A stretch of 64,000 nucleotides of DNA from positions 124,001-188,000 of the forward strand of contig JAJRPM010000002.1 in NCBI GenBank assembly GCA_024280775.1, in the 5' to 3' direction. Under the pieces are notes generated by a model. That model did no database searches. It was not told the origin of the DNA and was given only the letters and a program-made list of their open reading frames with translations. Positions 27,138 to 35,428 of the stretch are shown piece after piece (within the stretch, counting starts at the first letter, position 1; each line of letters opens with the position of its first letter). Origin of the DNA: Candidatus Zixiibacteriota bacterium. GTDB lineage: Bacteria; Zixibacteria; MSB-5A5; GN15; JACZUZ01. The position numbers were made by a program, and so were the translations under genes.

Positions 27138-27798
27138 GCAGGCGCTGGCAATTGTCGCCAAGGATTTGCGCGTTGAGTTTCGCACTCGCTATGCGCTCAA
27201 TGCGCTATTGATGTTTGCACTGGTGACGCTTGCGGCGGTTTCTTATACAACCTCAGAATCTTCTTCTATTGCCGGTGACTCAAATCTGCTCTCTGCATTG
27301 CTTTGGATAGTGTTGTTTTTTTCAACCATGACAGGCGCGGCGCGTTCATTTGTTGCCGAAGAGGACTCACATACCGCTCCGTTGTTGCGTTTGGCCGCCA
27401 GCGGGACGGTTGTGTATTGGGGAAAGTTTGTTGGCAATCTTATGCTCTTGTTGGCTTTGGGGGTGGTTACATTTCCTCTTTATGTCTTTTTGATGGGCGC
27501 CGAAACTGGTAATCTCGGATTGCATATTCTTGGTATAACGCTTGGAGCAGTCGGGCTCAGCGGTGGGGCAACTATTGTCGCGGCGATTGTGGCGCAGTCT
27601 GCGGTACGTGGGGCGCTCTTTACTGCGCTTTCTTTTCCGGTGCTATTGCCTTTTTTGACACTAGCTATTCAGATAAATGCGGCGGCTTTCGCCGGTATGC
27701 CGATGGCGGAAGTGGCTCCGCAGATTATGGGATTGGTGTCATACTCGGGAGTGTTGATTACTACTTCCGTTTTGCTTTTTGATTCAGTTTGGCGTTGA
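27109..27798 (+). CDS. ccmB: Haem exporter permease CcmB
   Basis: A CcmB-type permease of ~229 residues with six membrane segments. The opening 'LFKQALAIVAKDLRVEFRTR' is the typical amphipathic CcmB start, and 'AARSFVAEEDSHTAPLLRLA' is the conserved first cytoplasmic loop. The true start is uncertain: ATG 27088, ATG 27109 or TTG 27130 all overlap the ccmA end (27137). By family alignment 27109 or 27130 fits best. It forms the membrane channel with CcmA and CcmC. Confidence 0.88.
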   Translation: MPTRWCDLFKQALAIVAKDLRVEFRTRYALNALLMFALVTLAAVSYTTSESSSIAGDSNLLSALLWIVLFFSTMTGAARSFVAEEDSHTAPLLRLAASGTVVYWGKFVGNLMLLLALGVVTFPLYVFLMGAETGNLGLHILGITLGAVGLSGGATIVAAIVAQSAVRGALFTALSFPVLLPFLTLAIQINAAAFAGMPMAEVAPQIMGLVSYSGVLITTSVLLFDSVWR

Positions 27799-28114
27799 TA
27801 TGGGATTATGGAAAAACAGATGTATTGCAGGAAAGCATTGAAGTAGAACATTGAAGTAGATAGAACATAAAGAAACACATTGATTCCCGGAAATGAGAAT
27901 GTATATTCGAAAAGGGCGCATTGAGTCTACTGTTTTCTAAGCAGAGCAAAGAGTTACTTTGTCCGTTACGATTCGGTGACAATTGTTGCAAAAAGTTACG
28001 GTATTGTTGACCCTGTAGTCGGCGAAGATTACCGCAAAGATAGAAGTGGATGAGCGCCGATATAGTTAGAGTAGAGTAGAGAAGATAGTAGTATAAGAGT
28101 ATCGAGAACATATT
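27799..28114. other. Intergenic region, 316 bp, inside the ccm cluster
   Basis: No gene is supported between ccmB and ccmC. A 13-bp tandem duplication, CATTGAAGTAGA plus one base, sits at 27836-27861. The remaining sequence is AT-rich and probably holds a promoter for ccmC onward; no clear boxes are assigned. Confidence 0.4.
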
Positions 28115-28915
28115 ATGGTCCATCAAGAATCACATACTATTGCGAGAATTAAATCACGCGCGCGTTTGCGGGTGGTTATGACTTGGGGATTGTTTGTCCT
28201 TATGACAGCGGCAATTGTTGCAGTGTTTTTGACACCTTCGCCAATGTCTAAAGCGGCGGCGCTGGTTACCGGCGATTTGAGTGTCGACCCGTCGAAGATT
28301 TATCGGATAATGTATTTCCATGTTCCACAGGCTATCACCTCGACTGTGGCGTTTATTATGGCCATGTATTTTGCGGTCAGATATTTGATGACGCGCTCAA
28401 TTGACAATGACATCAAGTCATTTCGCGCCAATCAGACCGGAATGCTCTTTGCGATATTGGCGCTTATTACCGGTTCTATTTTTGCGCGTTACACCTGGGG
28501 GTTTTGGTGGGATTGGGGTGAAATCCGCATGACTTCAATGTTTATTATGACGCTGATGTATGGCGGCTATTTTGCCTTGCGCTCCTCGATACCAGATACG
28601 GAGAAACGCGCTTCACTCTCGGCGGTTATGTCTGTTCTCTTTGGTTTTGCGGCTATTTTCCTGATGTTTGTGGCGCCGCGAATTGCCGCAACCAGGCATC
28701 CTACCGATTCGATTGTAGATAAGTCTGGCGACCCCATGATGTCCGCTTTGGTGGGCGCTATTTTCGGATCGTTCGTATTGGCGTATGTTGGTTTGTATAT
28801 TTGGATATGGGGGATGTCAGTGAGACTTAGCCGAATTGAACACAGGCGCGCAGAAATTGAAGTTGCAGAAAGCGGTATTACCCCGGTGGTCGAGGATGTC
28901 AGATCCGGTATGTAA
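28115..28915 (+). CDS. ccmC: Cytochrome c maturation haem transporter CcmC
   Basis: 266 residues with six membrane segments. The tryptophan-rich haem-handling motif reads 'YTWGFWWDWGEIRMTS' at about residues 130-145, and the two axial-ligand His positions fit 'MYFHVPQAIT' and 'AATRHPTDS'. CcmC loads haem onto CcmE in the periplasm. It is followed closely by a tiny ccmD-like gene and ccmE, the standard order. Confidence 0.94.
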   Translation: MVHQESHTIARIKSRARLRVVMTWGLFVLMTAAIVAVFLTPSPMSKAAALVTGDLSVDPSKIYRIMYFHVPQAITSTVAFIMAMYFAVRYLMTRSIDNDIKSFRANQTGMLFAILALITGSIFARYTWGFWWDWGEIRMTSMFIMTLMYGGYFALRSSIPDTEKRASLSAVMSVLFGFAAIFLMFVAPRIAATRHPTDSIVDKSGDPMMSALVGAIFGSFVLAYVGLYIWIWGMSVRLSRIEHRRAEIEVAESGITPVVEDVRSGM

Positions 28916-28965
28916 GTTGTATCTGGGAAGAAATCAGTATTGGTTGAAATAAAGGGATATTTGCT

Positions 28966-29070
28966 ATGGATTCAAATATTATTGTAATGTTGGTGACTTT
29001 AGTCATCTGGATTGGTATTTTCGTGTATATGAAGCGGGTAGACTCCCGAATTTCGGAACTTGAGAAATAG
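28966..29070 (+). CDS. ccmD: CcmD-like small membrane protein (34 residues)
   Basis: ATG 28966 opens a 34-codon frame ending at TAG 29070. The product has one membrane helix, 'IIVMLVTLVIWIGIFVYM', then a positively charged tail, 'KRVDSRISELEK'. Size, single helix, the charged coil after it and the location between ccmC and ccmE are those of CcmD, which helps release haem-loaded CcmE from CcmC. AAAGGG lies 12 bases upstream. Sequence similarity in this family is weak, so position carries most of the argument. Confidence 0.82.
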   Translation: MDSNIIVMLVTLVIWIGIFVYMKRVDSRISELEK

Positions 29071-29115
29071 GGTACAGGCTTACGGCCAAATGTTTGAGAA
29101 AGATAAGGGGAGCGT

Positions 29116-29565
29116 ATGAATGCAAAGATGATGATAGGATTGTTACTGATTGCCTCTTTCCTGGGGCTAGGTGTTTATTCATTTGTTGACCATCAGGTGG
29201 CTTCGGTGAGTATTGCACAGGCGAAAGATTCAGACAAGACTGTACAAATTCAGGGTGTGGTCGATTTTGAAACAGTGAACTACGATGTTGATAAGAAGCA
29301 AATGACTTTCGATTTACTTGAGAAAAGCGAAACGACAAACGGTATTGCCGAAAGTCCTGAGAGAGTGACCATTATTTATCCTGGCGAGATTCCAGGTAAC
29401 TTTGATCAGGCAACTTCGCTTACCGCCATTGGCCAAATCAGCTCCGATGGTTTTGTTGCTGAGACTATTTTGGTGAAATGTCCTTCCAAGTATCAGGGCG
29501 AGGATGGGGAAGAAGAGTATGACACGGATAATATGGAAACCAAGGCATATTCGGCTCCTTCATGA
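29116..29565 (+). CDS. ccmE: Haem chaperone CcmE, CxxxY type
   Basis: 149 residues from ATG 29116 with AGGGGAG upstream. A single N-terminal membrane anchor ('MIGLLLIASFLGLGVYSFV') precedes an OB-fold beta domain with 'VTIIYPGEIPGNFDQATSLTAIG', read over two strands. The haem-binding motif, normally HxxxY, reads 'VKCPSKYQGE' here: Cys in place of His. CxxxY-type CcmE proteins are known from some Deltaproteobacteria and archaea. An acidic tail follows. CcmF, CcmG and CcmH are not in the window. Confidence 0.9.
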   Translation: MNAKMMIGLLLIASFLGLGVYSFVDHQVASVSIAQAKDSDKTVQIQGVVDFETVNYDVDKKQMTFDLLEKSETTNGIAESPERVTIIYPGEIPGNFDQATSLTAIGQISSDGFVAETILVKCPSKYQGEDGEEEYDTDNMETKAYSAPS

Positions 29566-29604
29566 TAGCGTAATCGTTTTCTTTCGATAAACTCGGTGAT
29601 ATCA

Positions 29605-29640
29605 CGCCGGCAGGTCTTTTGGCCTGTCGGCGTTTCATTT
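29605..29640 (+). terminator. Intrinsic terminator after ccmE
   Basis: CGCCGGCAGGTC and GGCCTGTCGGCG pair almost fully around TTTT, followed by TTTCATTT. It lies 39 bp after the ccmE stop and so ends the ccm transcript. Confidence 0.8.
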
Positions 29641-29681
29641 AGTGTCTGGTTCCGCCGACAACTATCTTTAGGAGCGGTCAA

Positions 29682-30560
29682 ATGAAGAAAAAGTATTCAA
29701 TCATAGAACAACCCATACTCAAACAAGTAATGGCTATCTCGTTGGTTATCGGACTAGTGATGGCGCTGCCCGCCGGTGGTACGCAGTTTGGTTTCGATCC
29801 CTCGCGTGGATTGGTTGAATTGGAAGCTACTGTCAATGGATATTTGACTGGCAGATTCGGACTCGACACGGGGGCTGACAGGTTCTATCTCGACAGAGAG
29901 TTTGCCAAGCGTGCGCGGATAGCCATTTCTGAAGATGACAAAACCAGGATTGTGCGTGGTATTGATGGAGATTCAAGAGTGGGATATGCCACTCTTAGGT
30001 CATTCGATATTCAGGGTGAGCGAATATACAATGTCCCGGTGGATGTTATCGATTTGAATTCATTATCCGGGGGAGATTGGAAGGCTCCCGATGGTCTGAT
30101 AGGTTATTCGGCCCTGCGTCGCTTCTATATTACAGTTGATTATCCGAATAAGAAATTTGATCTCTATACGCATGAATTGAATTATTCCGCAGAAGAGGTG
30201 ATTGGAATTCCATTTGATTTGCAGGGGCATCTGATTGTGGTCAATGTTTCCATCAACGGCTCAAAGCCCTTGAGGTTCTTTTTGGACTATTGCGCATCGA
30301 TGACGATAATCTCCCCCGATGCGCTTGCCAGAGTCGGTCAGAGTTTTCCGACCGGTGACTACAGTGTGGCCGGGGAAATGAAGATTGTCGGTGAGAATGA
30401 GATTATCACTCACAATGTTACATTTTATGCGAGATCGTTTAGCGACCTTGGCAAAAGCTACAATTTTACTGGAATCGATGGGATTCTGGGATATTCATTC
30501 CTTGCCTCGCACAAAATTACCGTTGATTATCGTCGCGAATTACTACTTTTCCATCGCTGA
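29682..30560 (+). CDS. Retropepsin-like aspartic protease, exported
   Basis: 292 residues with an N-terminal hydrophobic segment ('VMAISLVIGLVMALPAGG'). Two retropepsin-like lobes are visible. The first active loop is 'FGLDTGADRFYLDREFA' (about residues 60-76), a standard D-T-G-A. The second is 'FFLDYCASMTIISPDAL' (about residues 200-216), where Asp is kept but the Thr-Gly is Tyr-Cys. The C-terminal 'DGILGYSFLASHKITVDYR' is also typical of the family. It is probably a periplasmic protease or a descendant with altered activity. It lies between the ccm terminator and the cobalamin riboswitch. Confidence 0.82.
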   Translation: MKKKYSIIEQPILKQVMAISLVIGLVMALPAGGTQFGFDPSRGLVELEATVNGYLTGRFGLDTGADRFYLDREFAKRARIAISEDDKTRIVRGIDGDSRVGYATLRSFDIQGERIYNVPVDVIDLNSLSGGDWKAPDGLIGYSALRRFYITVDYPNKKFDLYTHELNYSAEEVIGIPFDLQGHLIVVNVSINGSKPLRFFLDYCASMTIISPDALARVGQSFPTGDYSVAGEMKIVGENEIITHNVTFYARSFSDLGKSYNFTGIDGILGYSFLASHKITVDYRRELLLFHR

Positions 30561-30664
30561 GCTCGATTCAACTCCAGAGCAAATCATATCGCCGAAATCT
30601 TGACCTTGGCGAGGTTACGGGCTTATACTGCCTGCGACAATGTCCCGGCGCTGAATCGTGATAA

Positions 30665-30845
30665 ATTGTAATCAAGGTATGCGATCAGCTAAGAGGGAAG
30701 TTCGGTGAGAATCCGACGCAGCCCCGCTACTGTATGCGGCTACTGAAGAAAGCAATTTTGCCACTGGAGATCTTACGCTCTGGGAAGGCGCTTTCGATAG
30801 AGGCCTGACGCCGCAAAGCCAGGAAACCTGCCGTGATGCAACTTT
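30665..30845 (+). ncRNA. Cobalamin riboswitch
   Basis: The leader contains the conserved pieces in order: 'GGGAAGTTCGGTGAGAATCC', then 'GCAGCCCCGCTACTGTA', the 'GCCACTGG' core, and the B12 box 'AAAGCCAGGAAACCTGCC' at 30814-30831. This is the adenosylcobalamin-class pattern. It precedes a BtuB-like receptor by ~120 bp and should repress it when cobalamin is plentiful, probably through the GC-rich hairpin region around 30858-30875 and the ribosome-binding site AAGGAG before 30962. Confidence 0.95.
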
Positions 30846-30961
30846 CAGTCAGGAAACTCCGCGCGGGCGGTTGTGTGGCTTATGCGAATAATCTCATACT
30901 CGCATCAATTGTGTAACTCCGGCAAAGTTTTCTGATTCCTATCAGAAAGGAGTGATTTCAG

Positions 30962-32926
30962 ATGAAATCATTCTGTAATTCAAGTATTACCAAGGGCGCC
31001 ACGAGGGCGGCGGTCTTGGTTCTAACGATGAGCTCGCAAGCGCTGTTTGCTAGTGAGGCAGACACTACCGATGTACCCACTAACGAGGTATACCAACTAG
31101 ATGGCATTGTTGTTGTGGCTAATAGTGAAGTGACGCCGATGCGTGAGGTCGGAAGTTCGGTAACGGTAATAACCGCTCAAGAGATTAAGAAATCTCAGAA
31201 GCAGTCAGTCACCGAAGTCTTGCGCACGGTTCCGGGGTTGGATGTAGTCCAGACCGGAGCGCGCGGCGGGCAGACATCGGTGTTTATGCGCGGCGCCAAT
31301 TCTGGCCATACACTAGTTATTGTCGATGGCATCGAGATGAATGATCCTTCATCGCCCAATGGGGCATTTGATTTTGCTGATTTGAGTGTGGATAATATTG
31401 AACGTATTGAAGTTCTGCGTGGCTCGCAGAGTATCCTCTATGGCTCTGATGCAATCGGTGGGGTTATCAGCATAATCACGCGCCAGGGTGTTGGCGCTCC
31501 CAAGTCAACTTTTAGCGCTGACTATGGCGCGTATTCAACTTCGAAACTCACCGCGAGAACCAGTGGCTCGAACCTGCGCACTAGCTATTCATTTAGCGCT
31601 TCACGCACCGACACTAAGGGGTTCTCCGCAACTGACTCCAGGCTGAATAATGAATCAGACGGATTCGGTTTGACCTCACTTTCAGGGAAGCTGGTCGTGC
31701 GTCCTAGTGAATTCTCACAATTGAGATTTGTAGTGCGTTCATCACAGTCTCAGACCGAGATAGACAAGTCCTTTAGTAGTTTTACCAATCCGGGGATATT
31801 CGATGATATTAATAATGTTCAAGACTCGCGTAAATCGTTTCTCAAAGCTGAGAGTGATGTAACTACTTCAAATGACGTGTTGCGGGTTAAGGCCTTTGCG
31901 ACTTTGGCTAACAACAAGCGCACAGCTAATGATTCACCGGATCCTGTGTTCGGGCCGGGTTTTCAATCATCAAGTTATGACGCAGAGACATCCCATTTTG
32001 GATTGAAGGGGGTCATTACTCCTCTAAAGCGGCAACGTCTGATAGTTGGAGTAGAAACCGAGCGCGAATTGCTATCTCAAAGAACAGACTTCGGGTTCGG
32101 CGCTAGCGCTCTTAATGGTCTCAATGTGCGCACTACTGGCGTCTATGGGTTGGCGCAAGTTAATGCAGGTGACAATGTTTTTGCCACCTTTGGAGTAAGA
32201 AACGATAACCATGACTTGTTTGGCAGCAATACCAGTTTTCGCGCCACCGCTACTTTTGTGATACCAAGAATGGAAACGCGATTCAAAGCGTCCTTTGGAG
32301 ACGGGTTTAATGCTCCATCATTGTTTCAACTGTTCGACCCGTCATTTGGGAATATGGCTCTACAACCGGAAGAAAGTGAAAGTTGGGATGTGGGAATTGA
32401 ACAGAGATTTGCAGATGATGATGTTTCAGTAGGTGTCACTTGGTTTCATCAATCAATCAACAATATATTCGGTTTTGACCCGGTAACATTCAGGACAATT
32501 AACATAGCAGCAGCTAGAAGTGAAGGGGCAGAAATGTTTGCTGAGCTTCGCTCAGGCAAAGTTACTGCACGCATAGACTATACCTACACTGATGCAATTG
32601 ATAAAGCCGACGGCTCATCCTTGTTGCGTCGCGCACGGAACAAAGTCAATGCGCACATGACTTATACTCATGATGAATCCACCAGCGCCGGATTTACTTT
32701 CCAGCACGTGGGGCCAAGACCGGACAATAATTTTGAGGTGTTCCCTGCAGAGAGGATTTCACTTGAAAGTTATACATTGGTTGGGTTGACAGCGCAGAGA
32801 AGAATTGTCGAAAATGTAATTGTGACTGGCCGAGTTGAGAATCTCCTTGATGAGAAGTATCAGGAAGTGTTGCACTACGCAACCAGTGGTCGGGCTTTGT
32901 ATTTCGGTATACGTTATTCGCTATAA
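30962..32926 (+). CDS. btuB: TonB-dependent receptor, BtuB-like (cobalamin uptake)
   Basis: 654 residues from ATG 30962 with AAGGAG upstream. A signal peptide is followed by the plug domain: 'EVTPMREVGSSVTVITAQEI', 'VTEVLRTVPGLDVVQTGARG', 'VFMRGANSGHTLVIVDGIEM' and 'IERIEVLRGSQSILYGSDAI'. The 22-strand barrel ends 'NLLDEKYQEVLHYATSGRAL' and a terminal aromatic-rich strand. The cobalamin riboswitch in its leader points to B12 or cobinamide as substrate. Energy would come from the ExbB/ExbD/TonB set, of which one copy is at 55-59 kb. Confidence 0.93.
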   Translation: MKSFCNSSITKGATRAAVLVLTMSSQALFASEADTTDVPTNEVYQLDGIVVVANSEVTPMREVGSSVTVITAQEIKKSQKQSVTEVLRTVPGLDVVQTGARGGQTSVFMRGANSGHTLVIVDGIEMNDPSSPNGAFDFADLSVDNIERIEVLRGSQSILYGSDAIGGVISIITRQGVGAPKSTFSADYGAYSTSKLTARTSGSNLRTSYSFSASRTDTKGFSATDSRLNNESDGFGLTSLSGKLVVRPSEFSQLRFVVRSSQSQTEIDKSFSSFTNPGIFDDINNVQDSRKSFLKAESDVTTSNDVLRVKAFATLANNKRTANDSPDPVFGPGFQSSSYDAETSHFGLKGVITPLKRQRLIVGVETERELLSQRTDFGFGASALNGLNVRTTGVYGLAQVNAGDNVFATFGVRNDNHDLFGSNTSFRATATFVIPRMETRFKASFGDGFNAPSLFQLFDPSFGNMALQPEESESWDVGIEQRFADDDVSVGVTWFHQSINNIFGFDPVTFRTINIAAARSEGAEMFAELRSGKVTARIDYTYTDAIDKADGSSLLRRARNKVNAHMTYTHDESTSAGFTFQHVGPRPDNNFEVFPAERISLESYTLVGLTAQRRIVENVIVTGRVENLLDEKYQEVLHYATSGRALYFGIRYSL

Positions 32927-32937
32927 TGTACGCTGTC

Positions 32938-33034
32938 GTAGTGGCGTCCCTTGGGGCGCCTTGTTTGAGATATTTGGAATGCCATCCTGAAAGTTGTCTT
33001 GTGGTTGGCAAGGCGGGGCAAGCCCCGCCACTAC
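32938..33034. repeat. Single copy of the GTAGTGG structured repeat family
   Basis: This 97-bp element is bounded by GTAGTGGCG and CGCCACTAC. The left hairpin is GGCGTCCCTTGGGGCGCC and the right GGCGGGGCAAGCCCCGCC. The arms match those of the 7.9-8.3 kb array in opposite orientation, but the central part differs. Its right end supplies the stop codon (33031-33033) of the minus-strand glycosyltransferase gene. Confidence 0.9.
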
Positions 33035-34125
33035 GGCTTTAGATTTGTGGAGCCTGTGAATGCTTCGCGCCATTGGTTGGGGTTGGTTTTGATTTGCTTG
33101 ACGCTCACGAGTCCTGATATTTCCTGACGGGTCGGAAGGTTGTTGTTGACTGCTTGTTGGATACGGGCGCGTAGCGCTTTTGCGAAGGATAGAGGTGAGG
33201 TGATTGGATAGCGGTACTCTGGCGGGAACAGCTCAGGATATGATAGGTCATCAGGTACTATCGGTATCGCGCCACAGGCTACAGCTTCCAAGATAGAGAG
33301 GCCGTAGAATTCCTGCGCAGTGGTTGACACTACAATATCAGACTTTGCTACCAGCGCTTCATATTCTATGCGTGACTCAACAAAGCCGAAGTGAGTAATC
33401 TTGCTAGCAAGCTTCTCACGCGCTTCATTGAAGATTTCAGGCGCACGGTCAAATTGTTCGCCTAGTACAATTAGTTTGAAATCAAGGCCGGCATCGGCTA
33501 GTGAAAACAACGCCTCGAAGAATACTTCGGGGCGTTTGTCATGTTCCCAGCGATGATTCCAGAGAACTGTTGGCGGGTTGCCTCTAGGTTCGTCGTGGTT
33601 CGGTGTTACCATTAGTGGTATAGGGAAGACTGCTGATTTGCGGGTTATCTCTTCGAGTATGCGCGCCTTATCGAGTGTCACTGGCAATTGGTTCAGGAAA
33701 GTTGTGGCGCCATCGAGGAAAGTCTTTCGGTTGAAGTCACTGTTGAACAGTACCGAGTCTGCCGCCAATGCGGTTGTGATACTGGTGTACATGATTTGTT
33801 TTTCTGAGTCAGTGATTTCGGTGCGAAACGGATAGTGAAACTGGTTTTCATGAAAGTAGGACACTACGTGTCCTGTTCGTAATTGTGGAGAAAGAACTAG
33901 TAGCTCTGTTAGCGGTGTGAGTGACCCGACCAGTAGTATGTCATAGGCGACATTAGGGTCTATCATCTGTGAAAACTGCAAACCCGAGAGTCTGCTACGC
34001 CATTTCCATTGACGGTCCGGCAAAGTATGCACAGTCCAGTCCCAATCGGTGAATAGCGCTTGAAGCGCATCGACCAGCGCCATGTGCGAGAGACAGGCGA
34101 AGGGTTCTAGGAAGAGGGCTTTCAT
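33031..34125 (-). CDS. GTDC1/QTMAN-like glycosyltransferase (DUF3524; tRNA-queuosine mannosyltransferase family)
   Basis: 364 residues. The N-terminal domain has the DUF3524 signature: '[21 protein letters not shown]', and 'HTLPDRQWKWRSRLSGLQFS'. The C-terminal GT-B domain has 'VLWNHRWEHDKRPEVFFEAL' and the nucleotide-sugar loop 'FYGLSILEAVACGAIPIVPD'. Animal members attach mannose to queuosine in tRNA-Asp; whether bacterial relatives do the same is not established by this sequence. Its ATG overlaps the upstream gene's stop by four bases, so it is co-transcribed with the lipoprotein and rnhA genes. Confidence 0.85.
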   Translation of the reverse strand: MKALFLEPFACLSHMALVDALQALFTDWDWTVHTLPDRQWKWRSRLSGLQFSQMIDPNVAYDILLVGSLTPLTELLVLSPQLRTGHVVSYFHENQFHYPFRTEITDSEKQIMYTSITTALAADSVLFNSDFNRKTFLDGATTFLNQLPVTLDKARILEEITRKSAVFPIPLMVTPNHDEPRGNPPTVLWNHRWEHDKRPEVFFEALFSLADAGLDFKLIVLGEQFDRAPEIFNEAREKLASKITHFGFVESRIEYEALVAKSDIVVSTTAQEFYGLSILEAVACGAIPIVPDDLSYPELFPPEYRYPITSPLSFAKALRARIQQAVNNNLPTRQEISGLVSVKQIKTNPNQWREAFTGSTNLKP

Positions 34126-34967
34126 TTTTGGTCGGGTGGGTTATCGCGGTCGCCCTTTCGAGCGGTTACTCTGCCGCTCAGCCAGTCATGGACTCCGGCC
34201 TCTTTGGCGCAGGCGCTAATGCTCTCGTGTAATTGCGGATCACCTTGCGCCTGTGTTGCATCTATTATAGCATTGAGCGCGCGGCTTTGCCGGCGCCAAT
34301 AGCCGAAAGCCAGAGCGCCAACACTAATAACCAAAACCAAACTTCCGCCGTAGATTGCATATTTGAGTCCGACAAAAGTTTTTGACTGCGCGAAGGTCGT
34401 ATCGACTTGGCGTATACGAATGCGCAGTGAGTCAGTTACTTCGACCATAATCTGATGAAGAGCCGGTTCGAGCGCATCACGTAGTCCTACGACTAATCCT
34501 TCAACCAAGCGTTTGCCTAATGTGTCACCTACTGCGGCGAAGGCCCCCGGTAGGGTTCGACTTAGCTCCAGCGACAATTCACGGGCGGTGTTGCGCGCAA
34601 GTCCCGGGGCGCGGCCTTCCAGCAAATCCAAGTTTTCTGTTAGTAGTTGGCGTACGGATTCGTTTAGTTCGGTTCTGATGCGTTTGGCGAAGCGTAGGGA
34701 AATGCTATCTGAAACTCCGGTGATAGCAGTTGTTAAGCTGTCAATTTGTTCGCGTACCGGTTCCATGACAATTGACTGAAATGTCTTATCCAGATGTGCG
34801 CTTGCTGTGTCCAGGAGTCGTTTCTCTAAAGCCAGTAGGGTGGAATCTTGTTTTGTCACCACTTCCAAAGCGCCAGCCCCGATGCTACGTCCGACTGAGC
34901 GCCCCGCGAAGCATCCGGAGGCGCCGAGACCTAGCGCTAAGAGAAAGCTGTAAGCGATGAATCTCAT
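34122..34967 (-). CDS. Coiled-coil lipoprotein with C-terminal membrane segment
   Basis: 281 residues, start overlapping the rnhA stop and end overlapping the glycosyltransferase start. The N-terminal '[12 protein letters not shown]' is a good lipobox. Residues ~40-190 are long amphipathic helices with regular Leu and charged residues, of apolipoprotein or methyl-accepting-like pattern. Around residue 210 a membrane helix ('[20 protein letters not shown]') is followed by a basic tail. No family is recognised; a role in the cell envelope is the only reasonable inference. Confidence 0.75.
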   Translation of the reverse strand: MRFIAYSFLLALGLGASGCFAGRSVGRSIGAGALEVVTKQDSTLLALEKRLLDTASAHLDKTFQSIVMEPVREQIDSLTTAITGVSDSISLRFAKRIRTELNESVRQLLTENLDLLEGRAPGLARNTARELSLELSRTLPGAFAAVGDTLGKRLVEGLVVGLRDALEPALHQIMVEVTDSLRIRIRQVDTTFAQSKTFVGLKYAIYGGSLVLVISVGALAFGYWRRQSRALNAIIDATQAQGDPQLHESISACAKEAGVHDWLSGRVTARKGDRDNPPDQK

Positions 34968-35422
34968 TTGAACTTCTCCAGCTCTGCCACAGCTAATGTG
35001 TCTACCAACTCATTAAACTCATCACCGGCGTGGCCTTTCACCCACTCCCACTGGATCTCGTGTACCTTCGCGATTTCGTCTAATTCCTGCCATAAGTCTT
35101 TGTTGATTACTGGTTTCTTGGCGGCGGTTTTCCAGCCGTTCTTTTTCCAGTTGTGAATCCAGCTTTGGATGCCGTTCTTTAGATAGGTTGAGTCGGTATA
35201 TAGTGTCACACGGCAGGGGAGTTTGAGCTTCTTTAGCGCTTCGATAGCGGCCTTTAGCTCCATGCGATTGTTGGTTGTGTTTTTTTCACCGCCGCATACA
35301 GTGTCACGTTTGGCGCCAGAAATCAAAGCCGCCGCCCAGCCTCCCGGGCCGGGGTTACCACTGCAAGCGCCGTCAGTGTAGATGGTCACTGACGGCGCAT
35401 CTTTCATGTCTTCTTCTGCCAT
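34964..35422 (-). CDS. rnhA: Ribonuclease HI
   Basis: 152 residues. '[20 protein letters not shown]' holds the first catalytic Asp, '[13 protein letters not shown]' the Glu, '[16 protein letters not shown]' the second Asp, and '[18 protein letters not shown]' the final His and Asp. It degrades RNA in RNA-DNA hybrids. It is first in a tight three-gene minus-strand run (rnhA, lipoprotein, glycosyltransferase) with four-base overlaps. Confidence 0.95.
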   Translation of the reverse strand: MAEEDMKDAPSVTIYTDGACSGNPGPGGWAAALISGAKRDTVCGGEKNTTNNRMELKAAIEALKKLKLPCRVTLYTDSTYLKNGIQSWIHNWKKNGWKTAAKKPVINKDLWQELDEIAKVHEIQWEWVKGHAGDEFNELVDTLAVAELEKFK

Positions 35423-35428
35423 CTATAG

